A stretch of DNA of 64,000 nucleotides from positions 62,001 through 126,000 of the forward strand of contig QKXI01000008.1 of the NCBI GenBank assembly GCA_003367665.1, written 5' to 3'. Source of the stretch: Leifsonia sp. ku-ls. GTDB taxonomy: Bacteria; Actinomycetota; Actinomycetes; Actinomycetales; Microbacteriaceae. The notes beneath the pieces were generated by a model, which did not search any database, had not been told where the DNA came from, and saw nothing but the letters and a program-made list of their open reading frames with translations. This document shows positions 1 through 10,460 of this stretch, in pieces; positions within the stretch are counted from its first letter, which is position 1, and the number at the start of each line of letters is the position of its first letter. Both the position numbers and the translations under genes were made by a program.

Positions 1-1
1 C

Positions 2-247
2 GGCGTGCGCGAACGGTTGGCGGTGGGCGGGCGCCCGGCCGACCTCGGAGTCGCCACGACGGGCGTCGCCGGACCGGACCCGCAGGGCGGGCGCCCGGTC
101 GGAACCGTGTATCTCGGGATCGCCACCTCCGCGGGTGCCCGGGCGGTCGCGCTGGAGCTCACCGGGGATCGCGAGACGATCCGCCGTGCGACGGTCGTGG
201 AGGCCGTCCGCGCCCTCGCTCAGGAGCTCGGAATAACAACCGTGTGA
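2..247 (+). CDS. cinA: CinA C-terminal domain protein (nicotinamide-nucleotide amidohydrolase), 3' part
   Basis: Only the last 81 codons are in the window; the frame is open at the left edge. The visible part reads LGVATTGVAGPDPQGG, the typical core of the CinA C-terminal (PncC-type) domain that deamidates nicotinamide mononucleotide to nicotinate mononucleotide in NAD recycling, followed by GTVYLGIA and a helical C-terminus. In actinobacteria a cinA-type gene commonly sits next to pgsA and clgR, and clgR follows here. Whether the protein is a stand-alone PncC domain or full-length CinA cannot be told from this fragment. Confidence 0.85.
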   Translation, partial: GVRERLAVGGRPADLGVATTGVAGPDPQGGRPVGTVYLGIATSAGARAVALELTGDRETIRRATVVEAVRALAQELGITTV

Positions 248-405
248 CCATCGCCGAGACCCGCGGGAATACGCGATGTTTCGGTCTCGTTACACCTGGT
301 GCATTCACAAGAAAAGCCCAGTGCTCGTCGATATCGTGGAGCCCATGGATGCGGTACATTCGTATCCCATCGATACGTCGGCAGGGTAAGAGAGGGAGGC
401 TCCGA

Positions 406-717
406 ATGATTCTTGTACGTCAGGAAATCGGCGACGTGCTCAGGGACTTCCGCCTGCAAAAGGGTCGTACGCTCCGCCAGGTGGCGAGCAAGGCCAGTGT
501 CGCGCTCGGGTACCTCAGCGAGGTCGAGCGCGGGCAGAAGGAGGCGTCGAGCGAGATCCTCGCCTCCGTCGCCGACGCGCTGGAGACGCCGGTCTCGGTC
601 ATCATGCGCGAGGTCGGCGATCGCATCGCCGTGCTCGAAGGACTCGAGCCGGTCATTCCGGACACGATTCCGGACGAGTTCGTCTCGGCGATGGACTCGG
701 ACCTGGTCGCCCGCTGA
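406..717 (+). CDS. clgR: ClgR-type XRE-family transcriptional regulator
   Basis: A 103-residue single-domain helix-turn-helix protein. The HTH covers about residues 8-65 (RLQKGRTLRQVASKASVALG then YLSEVERGQKEASSEIL), closely resembling ClgR of Streptomyces, Corynebacterium and Mycobacterium, an activator of clp protease and some repair genes that is itself degraded by Clp. The start ATG at 406 is preceded by a GGGAGG Shine-Dalgarno about 7 nt away; a longer frame opening at 244 has no such support. Position between cinA and recA matches the actinobacterial order. The C-terminus does not end in the Ala-Ala degron I would expect in some orthologues (it ends VAR). Confidence 0.85.
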   Translation: MILVRQEIGDVLRDFRLQKGRTLRQVASKASVALGYLSEVERGQKEASSEILASVADALETPVSVIMREVGDRIAVLEGLEPVIPDTIPDEFVSAMDSDLVAR

Positions 718-732
718 TCCACACGCTGTCGA

Positions 733-767
733 GGACGCCCCGCCGCGCGCGGGGCGTCCTTCGTTTT
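733..767 (+). terminator. Intrinsic terminator after clgR
   Basis: Perfect 9-bp inverted repeat GGACGCCCC (733-741) / GGGGCGTCC (751-759) with a 9-nt loop, followed by TTCGTTTT. It lies 15 bp after the clgR stop and just before the DUF3046 gene, and should separate clgR from downstream transcription. Confidence 0.8.
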
Positions 768-796
768 CCCGCACCTGTCCTCACGAGAAAGAACCC

Positions 797-1021
797 ATGA
801 AGCTCAGCGAGTTCCAGCGCGCCGTCTCCGACGAGTTCGGCGCCGCCTACGGCCAGGCGCTGATGACCGACCTCGTCCTCGCCGACCTCGGCAACCGGAC
901 GCCGAAGGAGGCGATCGCCGCGGGCGTCCCGCCGCGGGAGGTCTGGATCGCCCTGTGCAAGGAGACGGGCGTGCCGCCGTCGCACTGGTACGGCGCCGGA
1001 AAGCCCGCCCCGAAGCGCTGA
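797..1021 (+). CDS. DUF3046 family protein
   Basis: A 74-residue protein, MKLSEFQRAVSDEFGAAYGQ at the start, matching the short DUF3046 family that sits immediately upstream of recA in many actinobacteria. The body has the characteristic VLADLGNRTPKEAIAAG and VPPREVWIALCKE segments. The function is unknown. The start at 797 gives the family's usual length; the longer overlapping frame upstream runs through the clgR terminator and is not used. Confidence 0.85.
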   Translation: MKLSEFQRAVSDEFGAAYGQALMTDLVLADLGNRTPKEAIAAGVPPREVWIALCKETGVPPSHWYGAGKPAPKR

Positions 1022-1051
1022 CCACGGACGCGACACGCCGGTTCGAACTTC

Positions 1052-1067
1052 TCGAAGATATGTTCGG
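1052..1067 (+). promoter_or_regulatory. LexA (SOS) box upstream of recA
   Basis: TCGAAGATATGTTCGG closely matches the actinobacterial/Bacillus-type SOS box TCGAACnnnnGTTCGA. It lies 8 bp before a -10 hexamer TAGAAT (1075-1080), so bound LexA would cover the promoter. A second possible -10, TAGAGT (1156-1161), has no box of its own. Confidence 0.8.
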
Positions 1068-1195
1068 AACTGGCTAGAATTTCTTCACAGCGGCAGTCGA
1101 AAACCGGTTGTCCACAGATTGGTCGTCCTTCGCTTCGAGTGTCGGACGTCACTCCTAGAGTCGAACCGTAGCGAAGCCACGAAGGAGAACCGCAC

Positions 1196-2269
<1,074 letters not shown>

Positions 2270-2300
2270 GCGTGCCCGTCGCCTCGCGGAGGAGTTCCTC

Positions 2301-3104
2301 GTGGTGGTGAGATTCCCGTCGTCGAGCGACGGCGACCGCAACAGTGACCGCATGGACGACGCGTCGCGCGGAGTGGCGGAGGGGGAGCGGCTCGCTCCCG
2401 TGACGCCGCTCCGGCGCGGCGCGGCCGCGGCAGACCGCGGGCGCGACGAGCACCCGTCGCGGCGATCCGGCACGCGTCCGGTGGTCGGGTTGGGCGACAG
2501 CGGCTGGAACAACACATGGGGTTCCGAGCCGTCGGCTCCCAGCGCGGCGGCCGCGTCGTCGGCGTCCGGCTCGGCTCCCGTGGCGGACGACGAGGATGAG
2601 GAGACCGCGCGGCAGACGCGTAAGACCACGGGGCTCGCCATCCGGCAGTTGGCGCGGCGCGGCATGTCGCGATGGGAGCTCGAGCAGCTCCTGACGAAGC
2701 GCGAGATCGATCCGGAGGTGTTCGGACCAGAGCTCGATCGTCTGGAGTCGCTCGGCGTCATCGACGATGCGTCGCTCGCCGCGAGCCTCGCCTTCACGCA
2801 ACACAGCAGGAAAGGGCTCGGCCGGACGGCGATCGAGCAGGAGCTGAAGCGTCGTCACATCGATCCGGAGCTGATCGAATCGGCGCTGGCCGACATCGGC
2901 GACGACGACGAGCTCGAGCGCGCGACCGAACTGGCCGTGAAGCGCATCGGGCAGCTCGCGGCCTACGACGACGAGACCGTCCGTCGACGGCTGCACGGGT
3001 TCCTCGCGCGCAAGGGATACAGCTCCGATGTGGTGCGGCGGGCGATGGAGGCGGCCTTCGCCGGGCGGCGCTCCCGTGGCGGATCGGGCGTTCGGTTCCA
3101 GTAG
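2301..3104 (+). CDS. recX: Regulatory protein RecX
   Basis: A 267-residue protein whose C-terminal half (about residues 105-255) is a RecX domain: repeated three-helix modules with the [17 protein letters not shown] and [13 protein letters not shown] signatures. RecX binds the RecA filament and limits its activity. The first ~100 residues are a hydrophilic Asp/Ala/Ser-rich extension with no recognisable fold, common in actinobacterial RecX but longer than in E. coli. The GTG start at 2301 has AGGAG 8 nt upstream. It follows recA as usual and probably shares its SOS-regulated transcript. Confidence 0.93.
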   Translation: MVVRFPSSSDGDRNSDRMDDASRGVAEGERLAPVTPLRRGAAAADRGRDEHPSRRSGTRPVVGLGDSGWNNTWGSEPSAPSAAAASSASGSAPVADDEDEETARQTRKTTGLAIRQLARRGMSRWELEQLLTKREIDPEVFGPELDRLESLGVIDDASLAASLAFTQHSRKGLGRTAIEQELKRRHIDPELIESALADIGDDDELERATELAVKRIGQLAAYDDETVRRRLHGFLARKGYSSDVVRRAMEAAFAGRRSRGGSGVRFQ

Positions 3105-3149
3105 CCGAGTCGTCGCCGCGGGGGAGAGAAACGTAGACTTGTCGCCATC

Positions 3150-4757
3150 ATGAGCATCGTCGAGCAGCGCAGTGTCATCGAGCCGTCCGAGGCGGCGGTC
3201 CGTCCCGACGGCCGGGCGCGGACGTACGAGGTGCGGACGTTCGGCTGCCAGATGAACGTCCACGACTCGGAGCGCCTGAGCGGGTCGCTGGAGGCCGCCG
3301 GGTACGTCCCCGCCAACGGCGAAGAGGCCGACATCGTGGTCATCAACACCTGCGCGGTGCGGGAGAACGCCGACAACAAGCTGTACGGCAACCTCGGCCA
3401 CCTCGCGGGCGTGAAGCGTCGCCACGAGGGCATGCAGATCGCGGTCGGCGGCTGCCTCGCGCAGAAGGACAAGAACGTCATCCTCGAGAAGGCTCCGTGG
3501 GTCGACGTGGTCTTCGGCACGCACAACATGGGGTCCCTGCCCAGCCTGCTGGAGCGGGCCCGGCACAACGACGCGGCCGAGATCGAGATCCTCGAAGCGC
3601 TCGAGACCTTCCCGTCCACGCTGCCCACCAAGCGCGACTCGTCGTACTCGGGCTGGGTGTCCATCTCGGTCGGCTGCAACAACACCTGCACCTTCTGCAT
3701 CGTCCCGTCGCTGCGCGGCAAAGAGAAGGACCGCCGTCCCGGCGACATCCTCGCCGAGATCCAGGCGCTCGTCGACGACGGCGCCATCGAGGTCACCCTG
3801 CTGGGCCAGAACGTCAACTCCTACGGCGTCGAGTTCGGCGACCGCCAGGCGTTCAGCAAGCTGCTGCGGGCGGCCGGTCAGATCGAGGGGCTCGAACGCA
3901 TCCGTTTCACCAGCCCGCACCCCGCGGCCTTCACCGACGACGTCATCGACGCCATGGCGGAGACCCCGGCGGTGATGCCGCAGCTGCACATGCCGCTGCA
4001 GTCCGGTTCCGACCGCATCCTGCGCGCGATGCGGCGGTCGTACCGGTCGGAGAAGTTCCTCGGCATCCTCGACCGTGTGCGCGCGAAGCTGCCCGATGCG
4101 GCGATCAGCACCGACATCATCGTCGGGTTCCCGGGCGAGACAGAGGAGGACTTCCAGGAGACCCTGCGGGTCGTCGAGGCGTCGCGCTTCGCGTCGGCCT
4201 TCACGTTCCAGTACTCCATCCGCCCGGGCACGCCCGCGGCCACGATGGCGGACCAGGTGCCGAAGGAGGTCGTGCAGGACCGCTACGACCGCCTGATCGC
4301 GCTCCAGGAGCGTATCTCGCTCGAGGAGAACGAGAAGCTCATCGGCCGCGAGGTCGAGCTCCTCGTCGCCAACGGCGAAGGCCGGAAGGACGCGGACACC
4401 CGCCGGCTCAGCGGACGCGCCCGCGACAGCCGCCTGGTGCACTTCGAGCTCCCTGCCGGCTCCGAGACGCCGCGTCCGGGAGACGTCGTGACGGTCACGA
4501 TCACTCAGGCCGCGCCCCACCACCTGATCGCGGACGCCGTCGACGGCGCGCCCCTCCGCGTCCGCCGCACCCGGGCGGGCGACGCGTGGGATCGCGCCGA
4601 GGCCGAGTCGTGCGCCGTCCCCGCCCACGGCGCGGGCACGGCGTCCGCGGGAAGCCGCGTGTCGCTCGGCCTGCCCACCCTGCGCACGCGCGAGCCGCTC
4701 ACGTCCCCCGGCGTCGGCACCATGCCGATCTACGACCCCACGGACGGGCAGCGCTGA
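3150..4757 (+). CDS. miaB: tRNA (N6-isopentenyladenosine-37-C2)-methylthiotransferase MiaB
   Basis: A 535-residue radical-SAM methylthiotransferase that adds the methylthio group to i6A37 of tRNAs reading UNN codons. Seen: N-terminal UPF0004 domain with Cys residues (TFGCQMN, INTCAV, VGGCLAQ) for the auxiliary cluster; radical-SAM motif CNNTCTFC near residue 175; C-terminal TRAM domain. About 80 residues after TRAM form a disordered actinobacterial tail. TAGACT lies 10 nt before the ATG, suggesting a short leader. The stop codon sits inside the first unit of the 45-bp repeat array that runs into miaA, so the amplified block includes the end of this gene. Confidence 0.96.
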   Translation: MSIVEQRSVIEPSEAAVRPDGRARTYEVRTFGCQMNVHDSERLSGSLEAAGYVPANGEEADIVVINTCAVRENADNKLYGNLGHLAGVKRRHEGMQIAVGGCLAQKDKNVILEKAPWVDVVFGTHNMGSLPSLLERARHNDAAEIEILEALETFPSTLPTKRDSSYSGWVSISVGCNNTCTFCIVPSLRGKEKDRRPGDILAEIQALVDDGAIEVTLLGQNVNSYGVEFGDRQAFSKLLRAAGQIEGLERIRFTSPHPAAFTDDVIDAMAETPAVMPQLHMPLQSGSDRILRAMRRSYRSEKFLGILDRVRAKLPDAAISTDIIVGFPGETEEDFQETLRVVEASRFASAFTFQYSIRPGTPAATMADQVPKEVVQDRYDRLIALQERISLEENEKLIGREVELLVANGEGRKDADTRRLSGRARDSRLVHFELPAGSETPRPGDVVTVTITQAAPHHLIADAVDGAPLRVRRTRAGDAWDRAEAESCAVPAHGAGTASAGSRVSLGLPTLRTREPLTSPGVGTMPIYDPTDGQR

Positions 4758-5107
4758 CCGCGCAGCCCGCCGTGGAACGCGGGGACGCGCGGGCAGCGCT
4801 GAGCCCGCAGCCCGCCGTAGCCGGCGACGTTCCCGTCGCGCTGAGCCCCCGGCCCACCGCCGAACGCGGGGACGCCCGGGCAGCGCTGACGCCGCAGCCC
4901 TGCGCGGAACGCGGGGACGCGCCGGCAGCGCCGAGCCCGCAACCCGCCATGGAGCGTGGGGACGCCGCGGCAGCGCCGAGCCCGCAACCCGCCATGGAGC
5001 GTGGGGACGCCGCGGCAGCGCCGAGCCCGCAACCCGCCATGGAGCGTGGGGACGCCCCGACAGCGCCGAGCCCGCGGCCCGCCGCCGAACAAGCGGCCAC
5101 CCCCGCA
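4748..5107 (+). repeat. Eight-unit 45-bp tandem array across the miaB stop and the miaA start
   Basis: Units begin at 4748, 4793, 4835, 4880, 4925, 4970, 5015 and 5060; all are 45 bp except the 42-bp second unit. The three central units are nearly identical and each contains an ATG (4949, 4994, 5039). Unit 1 contains the miaB stop in GCAGCGCTGA, and units 2-4 keep that TGA-containing core in the same relative position. In the miaA frame the array encodes a 15-residue module, roughly LSPQPAxERGDAxAA. The array is uninterrupted in the miaA frame. Confidence 0.9.
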
Positions 5108-6043
5108 GACGAACGACCCGCCCTTCCCCTCGTCGCGATCGTCGGACCCACCGGCACCGGCAAGACGGACCTCTCACTCGCCCTCGCCGACGCCCTGCGC
5201 ACCCGGGGCACCGCCGCCGAGGTGGTCAACGCCGACGCGATGCAGCTGTACCGCGGCATGGACATCGGCACCGCGAAGATCACCCGGGACCAGTGGCGCG
5301 GCATCCCGCACCACCTGTTCGACGTCCTCGACGTCACCGACGAGGCCACCGTCGCCCGCTACCAACCCGAGGCCCGGGCCTGCATCGAGGAGATCCTGCG
5401 CCGCGGCGCCGTCCCGATCCTCGTCGGCGGATCGGGCCTGTACGTCTCAAGCGTGCTCTTCGACCTGCGGTTCCCCGGCACCGACCCGGAACTGCGGGCA
5501 CGGCTCGAGGCGGAGCTGGCCGAGCACGGGCCCGGGATGCTGTTCCAGCGCCTGGCCGAGCGCGACCCGGAGGCCGCGCGGCGGATCGGGTCCCGCAACG
5601 GGCGACGCATCGTCCGTGCCCTCGAGGTCGCCGAGCTCACGGGCAGCTCCGTCAGCGGCGCCCTCCCGGACGAGCCGCAGCCCTGGCATCGGCCGACGGC
5701 CCTCCTGGGGCTGACGGCGCCGCGCGAGGAGCTCGTGCAGCGGCTCGACGCGCGCGTCGAGCGGATGTGGGCGGATGGACTGCCGGACGAAGTGTCCGCC
5801 CTCGTCCCACAGGGCATCGACCGCGGGGTGACCGCGCGCCGGGCGATCGGCTACGCGCAGGCGCTGGCGGAGCTCCGCGGCGAGCTGACGCGCGACGAGG
5901 CGATCGCCCAGACGCAGCAACTCACCCGACGCTACGCGCGCCGCCAGGTCAGCTGGTTCAAGCGGTACCCGGGCATCCACTGGCTCGACTACGACGCGGC
6001 CGACCTCGTCGAGCGCGCGCTGGCGGTGATCGACGGAGCCTGA
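5039..6043 (+). CDS. miaA: tRNA dimethylallyltransferase MiaA
   Basis: Transfers a dimethylallyl group to A37 of tRNA, the step before MiaB. The P-loop [20 protein letters not shown], the [15 protein letters not shown] signature and the [18 protein letters not shown]-terminus are clear. The conserved part begins at about 5121 and gives roughly 307 codons, normal for MiaA. The start is uncertain: the frame is open upstream and possible starts (GTG 4772; ATG 4949, 4994, 5039) all lie in the 45-bp repeat, none with a good Shine-Dalgarno. I give the nearest ATG; an earlier start would add up to six Pro/Ala-rich repeat modules. Translation may be coupled to miaB termination. Confidence 0.93.
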   Translation: MERGDAPTAPSPRPAAEQAATPADERPALPLVAIVGPTGTGKTDLSLALADALRTRGTAAEVVNADAMQLYRGMDIGTAKITRDQWRGIPHHLFDVLDVTDEATVARYQPEARACIEEILRRGAVPILVGGSGLYVSSVLFDLRFPGTDPELRARLEAELAEHGPGMLFQRLAERDPEAARRIGSRNGRRIVRALEVAELTGSSVSGALPDEPQPWHRPTALLGLTAPREELVQRLDARVERMWADGLPDEVSALVPQGIDRGVTARRAIGYAQALAELRGELTRDEAIAQTQQLTRRYARRQVSWFKRYPGIHWLDYDAADLVERALAVIDGA

Positions 6044-6084
6044 GCCGCGTCGGGCGCGCGTTTCGGGTCGCTAGGCTGGGGAGC

Positions 6085-6963
6085 ATGGCGACCATCCACT
6101 TCACCAAGGGCCAGGGCACCGGCAACGACTTCGTGCTCTACTCCGACCCGGAGGGCCGCCTGCCGCTGACCGCCGCGCAGATCGCCGGAATCTGCGACCG
6201 GCACTTCGGGGTCGGCGCCGACGGTGTCATCCGCGCCGTCCGGTCCGCCCACCTCCCGGAGGGCGAGGCCGCGCTCGCGGAGGACGACGGCGCCACCTGG
6301 TTCATGGACTATTACAACGCCGACGGCTCGCCCGCCGAGATGTGCGGCAACGGCATCCGCGTCTACGTCCGCTACCTGCTCGAGACCGGGCTCGCCGAGC
6401 TGCCGGAGGGCGGGACGCTGGCGATCGGCACCCGCTCCGGCGTCCGCGACGTGCAGCGTAGCACCACCGGCTTCCAGGTCGACCTCGGCCGCTGGGACCT
6501 CGCCGGCGGCGAGCCCCTGGTGCGGGCGAAGGAGCTGCCGATCGCCCGGCCGGGACTCGGCATCGACATGGGCAACCCGCACGTGGTCGTGGCCGTGGCC
6601 GACGAGTCGGAGCTCGACGCGGCCGACCTCAGCTACATCCCGCACATCGAGCCCGCGCCGGAGCACGGAGCCAACGTCGAGTTCGTGGTGCCGCACGAGC
6701 CGCTCGTGAAGGACGGCGTCGGCCGCATCCGGATGCGCGTGCACGAGCGGGGGAGCGGCGAGACCCTCTCCTGCGGCACCGGCGCTGCGGCCGCGGCCCT
6801 CGCCGTGCGCCACTGGGCGGGCGAGGCCGCCCCGAACCAGTGGCGCGTGGATGTGCCGGGCGGCACCGTGGGCGTGCGCATGTTCCCGACCGAGGACGGC
6901 GAGCACGTGGCCCTCTCCGGCCCGGCCGAGCTCGTCTTCACCGGCACCCTCGACCTCGCCTAG
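6085..6963 (+). CDS. dapF: Diaminopimelate epimerase
   Basis: A 292-residue epimerase converting LL- to meso-diaminopimelate for lysine and peptidoglycan synthesis. Both catalytic cysteines are visible: C87 in EMCGNGIR and C230 in LSCGTGAA, one in each half of the two-domain fold. The length is normal. TAGGCT lies 7 nt before the ATG, so the mRNA is probably leaderless. The gene follows miaA by 41 bp, the usual actinobacterial order, and ends at a long hairpin shared with the convergent methyltransferase. Confidence 0.96.
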   Translation: MATIHFTKGQGTGNDFVLYSDPEGRLPLTAAQIAGICDRHFGVGADGVIRAVRSAHLPEGEAALAEDDGATWFMDYYNADGSPAEMCGNGIRVYVRYLLETGLAELPEGGTLAIGTRSGVRDVQRSTTGFQVDLGRWDLAGGEPLVRAKELPIARPGLGIDMGNPHVVVAVADESELDAADLSYIPHIEPAPEHGANVEFVVPHEPLVKDGVGRIRMRVHERGSGETLSCGTGAAAAALAVRHWAGEAAPNQWRVDVPGGTVGVRMFPTEDGEHVALSGPAELVFTGTLDLA

Positions 6964-6970
6964 CCGCCCG

Positions 6971-7036
6971 CCGTCGAGTCCACGAAGAATGCACGCGACA
7001 CGCCGCGTGGGCGTGCAGTCTTCGTGGACTCGACGG
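6971..7036. terminator. Long bidirectional hairpin between dapF and the methyltransferase gene
   Basis: Arms 6971-6996 and 7011-7036 are 26 bp each with one mismatch; the loop itself contains a smaller inverted repeat (CACGCCGCGTG). It begins 7 bp after the dapF stop and ends 4 bp before the stop of the convergent gene, so it can serve both. There is no U-tract. Confidence 0.75.
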
Positions 7037-7040
7037 TGGG

Positions 7041-7652
7041 TCAGGCGTGCGCGCGGGCGCGGAGGACGCGGTAGCCCTTCGCGGTGGCGGCGCGCGTCGT
7101 GGTCAGGTCGGGGAAGGTGGCCTGCATCCAGCGGTGCAGCGAGTCGCTTCCGAGGTTGCGCTGCACCACGAGCCACGCGTCCGACCCCGGCTCCAGCCGC
7201 GGCAGCCACTGCTCCAGGATGTGGTGCAGCTCGTTCTTGCCCACCCGGATCGGCGGGTTCGACCAGATCGTGGTGAAACGCACGTCGTCGGGAACATTCT
7301 CCGGCGTCACCGGGTTTACATTGGTGAGACCGAGCTTCTGCGCGTTCCTGCGCACCAGATCCAACGCTCGGGTGTTGACGTCGACGGCCCAGACCGTCGC
7401 ATGAGGGGATTCGAGAGCAAGTGTGAGAGCCAGCGGCCCCCAGCCGCAGCCCAGGTCGAGGAGCTGACCTCCGGGCGGCGCTGCGGGGACATGGTCCAGC
7501 AGCACCCTCGTACCCGCATCGATGCGCTCGGGGCTGAAGATCCCGTTCGCCGTCACCAGCTCGTAGGTCGTCCCGGCCAGGCGTACGGTGAACGGCCTCA
7601 GGTTCAGCTCGCTCTCGGGCGCCGGGGAAAAGTAGTGATCTCCGCTGGCCAT
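7041..7652 (-). CDS. Class I SAM-dependent methyltransferase, RsmC-like
   Basis: A 203-residue methyltransferase starting MASGDHYFSPAPESE. SAM-binding motif I is LLDLGCGWGPLAL and the N6/N2-amino methyltransferase motif is WSNPPIRVG, as in 16S rRNA guanine-N2 methyltransferases of the RsmC (MTS) family. It is shorter than E. coli RsmC and lacks its N-terminal half, as is usual in actinobacteria. An alternative start 30 bp upstream exists, but the MASGDHYFSP start is the one conserved in the family. It faces away from hflX with a short divergent spacer. Substrate specificity is inferred only. Confidence 0.85.
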   Translation of the reverse strand: MASGDHYFSPAPESELNLRPFTVRLAGTTYELVTANGIFSPERIDAGTRVLLDHVPAAPPGGQLLDLGCGWGPLALTLALESPHATVWAVDVNTRALDLVRRNAQKLGLTNVNPVTPENVPDDVRFTTIWSNPPIRVGKNELHHILEQWLPRLEPGSDAWLVVQRNLGSDSLHRWMQATFPDLTTTRAATAKGYRVLRARAHA

Positions 7653-7717
7653 AAGCAGACGGTACAGGACAGACAAGAACAAGACGAACTAGGGTTGACC
7701 CGGATCAGGGGAACTGA

Positions 7718-9247
7718 ATGACTGATAAGACCGATATCCGCGAACAGGGCGCAGACGACGTCGTCGCGCGCGTGCTCGCGACCGAGCAGAACCGCGCCAG
7801 CGTGACGCTGTTCGGCGATTCGGCACGCGCCCAGGCGCTGCAGAGCGCCGCCGTCGACGGCGGCCTCCACGACGGCGAGCAGTTCGACCGGGAGGAGCGC
7901 GCGGCACTGCGCCGCGTGTCCGGCCTCTCGACCGAGCTGGAGGACGTCACCGAGGTGGAGTACCGGCAGCTGCGACTGGAGAACGTCGTGCTGATCGGCG
8001 TGTACTCGCAGGGCTCGCTGCAGGATGCGGAGAACTCGCTGCGCGAGCTCGCCGCCCTGGCCGAGACCGCGGGCGCCGTGGTGCTCGACGGGCTGCTGCA
8101 GCGGCGTCCGCATCCCGACCCCAGCACCTACCTCGGCCGGGGCAAGGCGGAGGAGCTGGCCGGAATCGTGGCCGCTCTCGGCGCGGACACCGTGGTGGCC
8201 GACACCGAGCTCGCCCCGAGCCAGCGTCGTGCGCTGGAGGACGTGGTGAAGGTGAAGGTGATCGACCGCACGGCCGTGATCCTCGACATCTTCAGCCAGC
8301 ATGCCAAGAGCCGCGAGGGCAAGGCGCAGGTGGAGCTCGCACAGCTCGAGTACCTGCTCCCGCGCCTGCGCGGCTGGGGCGAGTCGATGTCCCGCCAGGC
8401 CGGTGGCCAGGTGGGCGGCGCGGGCGCCGGCATGGGCTCGCGTGGACCCGGTGAGACGAAGATCGAGCTGGACCGCCGCCGCATCCACTCCCGCATGGCG
8501 CGGCTGCGCAAGCAGATCGCCGGCTTCAAGCCGGCCCGCGAGGCCAAGCGGGCGAACCGCAACCGCAACTCGGTGCCGTCCGTGGCGATCGCGGGCTACA
8601 CGAATGCCGGCAAGTCCAGCCTGCTGAATCGCGTGACGAAGGCCGGCGTGCTGGTCGAGAACGCGCTGTTCGCGACGTTGGACGCGACGGTCCGCCGCAG
8701 TGTGACCGCCGACGGCCGGCTGTACACCCTCGCCGACACCGTCGGCTTCGTGCGCAACCTGCCGCACCAGCTCGTGGAGGCGTTCCGCTCGACCCTGGAG
8801 GAGGTCGCCGACTCCGACGTCATCCTGCACGTGGTCGACGGGTCGCACCCGGACCCGGCGTCGCAGCTGGCGACCGTGCGCGACGTGATCGGCGAGGTCG
8901 GGGCGCGCGACATCCCGGAGATCGTGGTCTTCAACAAGGCCGACCTGATCTCCGCGGACGACCGTCTGGTGCTGCGCGGCCTCGAGCCCGGCGCGATCTT
9001 CGCCTCCGCCCGCACGGGCGAGGGGGTGGACGAGGTGCTCGCCGCCATCGCGCGGCTGCTGCCGGACCCGTCGCTGGAGGTGGAGCTGGTCGTGCCGTAC
9101 GACCGCGGCGACCTCATCTCGGCGCTGCACGAGCGCGGCCGGGTGCTCTCGACCGAGTACGTGGAGGAGGGCACGCGCGTCACGGCGCGCATCATGCCGG
9201 AATACCATGCGGCGTTCGAGCCGTTCGAGGTGACCGCCACCGCCTAG
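7718..9247 (+). CDS. hflX: Ribosome-associated GTPase HflX
   Basis: A 509-residue GTPase that splits stalled 70S ribosomes. Seen: N-terminal HflX domain with HPDPSTYLGRGKAEEL; the Gly-rich linker GGAGAGMGSRGPGETKIELD; G1 GYTNAGKSSL (about residue 293); G3 DTVGF; G4 NKAD; and a C-terminal domain ending near the stop. The length is typical for actinobacteria, with an N-terminal extension of about 80 residues relative to E. coli. The gene lies downstream of dapF as in related genomes and ends before a strong hairpin. Confidence 0.95.
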   Translation: MTDKTDIREQGADDVVARVLATEQNRASVTLFGDSARAQALQSAAVDGGLHDGEQFDREERAALRRVSGLSTELEDVTEVEYRQLRLENVVLIGVYSQGSLQDAENSLRELAALAETAGAVVLDGLLQRRPHPDPSTYLGRGKAEELAGIVAALGADTVVADTELAPSQRRALEDVVKVKVIDRTAVILDIFSQHAKSREGKAQVELAQLEYLLPRLRGWGESMSRQAGGQVGGAGAGMGSRGPGETKIELDRRRIHSRMARLRKQIAGFKPAREAKRANRNRNSVPSVAIAGYTNAGKSSLLNRVTKAGVLVENALFATLDATVRRSVTADGRLYTLADTVGFVRNLPHQLVEAFRSTLEEVADSDVILHVVDGSHPDPASQLATVRDVIGEVGARDIPEIVVFNKADLISADDRLVLRGLEPGAIFASARTGEGVDEVLAAIARLLPDPSLEVELVVPYDRGDLISALHERGRVLSTEYVEEGTRVTARIMPEYHAAFEPFEVTATA

Positions 9248-9273
9248 GCGTTCCGCGCGCCGAAAGGACGATG

Positions 9274-9334
9274 AGGGCCGGACGGAACCGACTGTGTCGA
9301 ACCATGACACGGCCGATTCCGTCCGGCCTTTCGC
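9274..9334 (+). terminator. Hairpin terminator after hflX
   Basis: A 25-bp stem with a few mismatches, arms 9274-9298 and 9306-9330 around a 7-nt loop (GAACCAT), then TTTCG. It starts 27 bp after the hflX stop. The downstream metF promoter (-10 TAGATT, 9340-9345) begins right after it. Confidence 0.8.
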
Positions 9335-9339
9335 GTTGC

Positions 9340-9479
9340 TAGATTGCTCGTCAAGCGCAGCGGGCGACCGCTGCCGTGGTGCGACAGCCGAGCCCGGCAC
9401 CCGCCCGTGAGACCCGCTTCCCGCCCGTCGGGGAGCGGGGACGTCCCGTGCCGCTGTCCGACCATCCGAGGTTCCACCC
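9340..9479 (+). promoter_or_regulatory. metF promoter and structured 5' leader
   Basis: TAGATT (9340-9345) is a plausible -10, giving a leader of roughly 125 nt. Within it GACAGC (9383-9388) pairs with GCTGTC (9453-9458), GGCAC (9396-9400) with GTGCC (9448-9452), and an inner 10-bp hairpin has arms 9413-9422 and 9430-9439. I do not recognise a SAM, SAH, THF or cobalamin riboswitch consensus. A regulatory leader for the methionine genes is plausible but unproven. Confidence 0.45.
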
Positions 9480-10460
9480 ATGAGCTGTACCGACGCCCGG
9501 TACTCGTTCGAGCTGTACCCGCCGCGCAACGAGCGGGCGGCCGCCGCGCTGCCGGCGACCATCGACCGGCTCGCGGCCGTGCACCCGGACTTCATCTCGG
9601 TCACCTATGGCGCCGGCGGCTCCTCGCGGACGGCCTCGCTCGACGTGCTGCGGTACATCATCGAGCACACCGACGTGAGCGCCATGGCGCACCTCACCTG
9701 CGTCGGCTCGTCGCACGAGGAGGCGCACCGGCTGATCCGGGAGTTCCTCGACGCCGGGATCCGCCGCTTCCTCGCCGTGCGCGGCGACCCTCCCGCCGAC
9801 CTTCCCGAGGGGGAGGACGGACTCGGCGACATCCGCACGACCGCCGAACTGGTGCAGCTCATCCACCGGGTGCAGGCCGAGCGCGCGCCCTACGGCGAGC
9901 TCGCCGTCCCGGGGCTGCCCGCGCAGGCGGTGCTGGAGCACCGCGAGCGCGTGCAGATCGCGGTGGCCGCGTTTCCGAACGGGCACCCGTCGTCGCGCTC
10001 CGTCTCGCAGGACATCGACGCCCTGCTGGCCAAGCAGGCCGCCGGAGCCAACCTCGGGATCACCCAGCTGTTCTTCCACGCCGAGGACTACCTGCACTTC
10101 GCACAGCGCGCGGCCGAGGCCGGGGTGACGTTCCCCATCCTGCCCGGCATCATGCCGGTGACGAGCCCCGCCCGCCTGAAGCGGATGCTGGAGCTGAGCG
10201 GCGAAGACCTGCCGAGCGACCTCGCGATCGAGCTGGAGGTCGAGCCGACCGACGAGGGCCGGCGCGAGATCGGCATCGACTGGGCCGCCCGCCTCGGCCG
10301 CCGGCTGCTCGACGGCGGCGCCCCCGGCCTCCACCTCTACACGTTCAACCAGCATGAGGCCGTGCTCTCCATGCTGGACCGCATCGGCGTCCTCCCCGAC
10401 GGGGGCGCCGAGCACACCCACACCCCGACGAAATCGGCCACCGAAAAGGAACCAGCATGA
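9480..10460 (+). CDS. metF: Methylenetetrahydrofolate reductase
   Basis: A 326-residue FAD-dependent TIM-barrel enzyme reducing 5,10-methylene-THF to 5-methyl-THF, the methyl donor used by the MetE encoded next. Motifs: FELYPPRNE near the N-terminus, [28 protein letters not shown] for substrate/FAD contacts, and LHLYTFNQ near the C-terminus. The length is normal. The stop overlaps the metE start by 4 nt (ATGA), indicating a coupled operon. About 25 residues at the end are His/Thr-rich and probably disordered. Confidence 0.95.
   Translation: MSCTDARYSFELYPPRNERAAAALPATIDRLAAVHPDFISVTYGAGGSSRTASLDVLRYIIEHTDVSAMAHLTCVGSSHEEAHRLIREFLDAGIRRFLAVRGDPPADLPEGEDGLGDIRTTAELVQLIHRVQAERAPYGELAVPGLPAQAVLEHRERVQIAVAAFPNGHPSSRSVSQDIDALLAKQAAGANLGITQLFFHAEDYLHFAQRAAEAGVTFPILPGIMPVTSPARLKRMLELSGEDLPSDLAIELEVEPTDEGRREIGIDWAARLGRRLLDGGAPGLHLYTFNQHEAVLSMLDRIGVLPDGGAEHTHTPTKSATEKEPA

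Noticed and set aside
4748-5107. CRISPR array or mobile element at the miaB-miaA junction
   Set aside because: The 45-bp units directly abut, keep the reading frame and have no spacers.
9383-9458. Known SAM riboswitch before metF
   Set aside because: No match to the conserved cores I can recall for SAM-I, SAM-II, SAM-IV or SAH elements; reported only as an unassigned structured leader.
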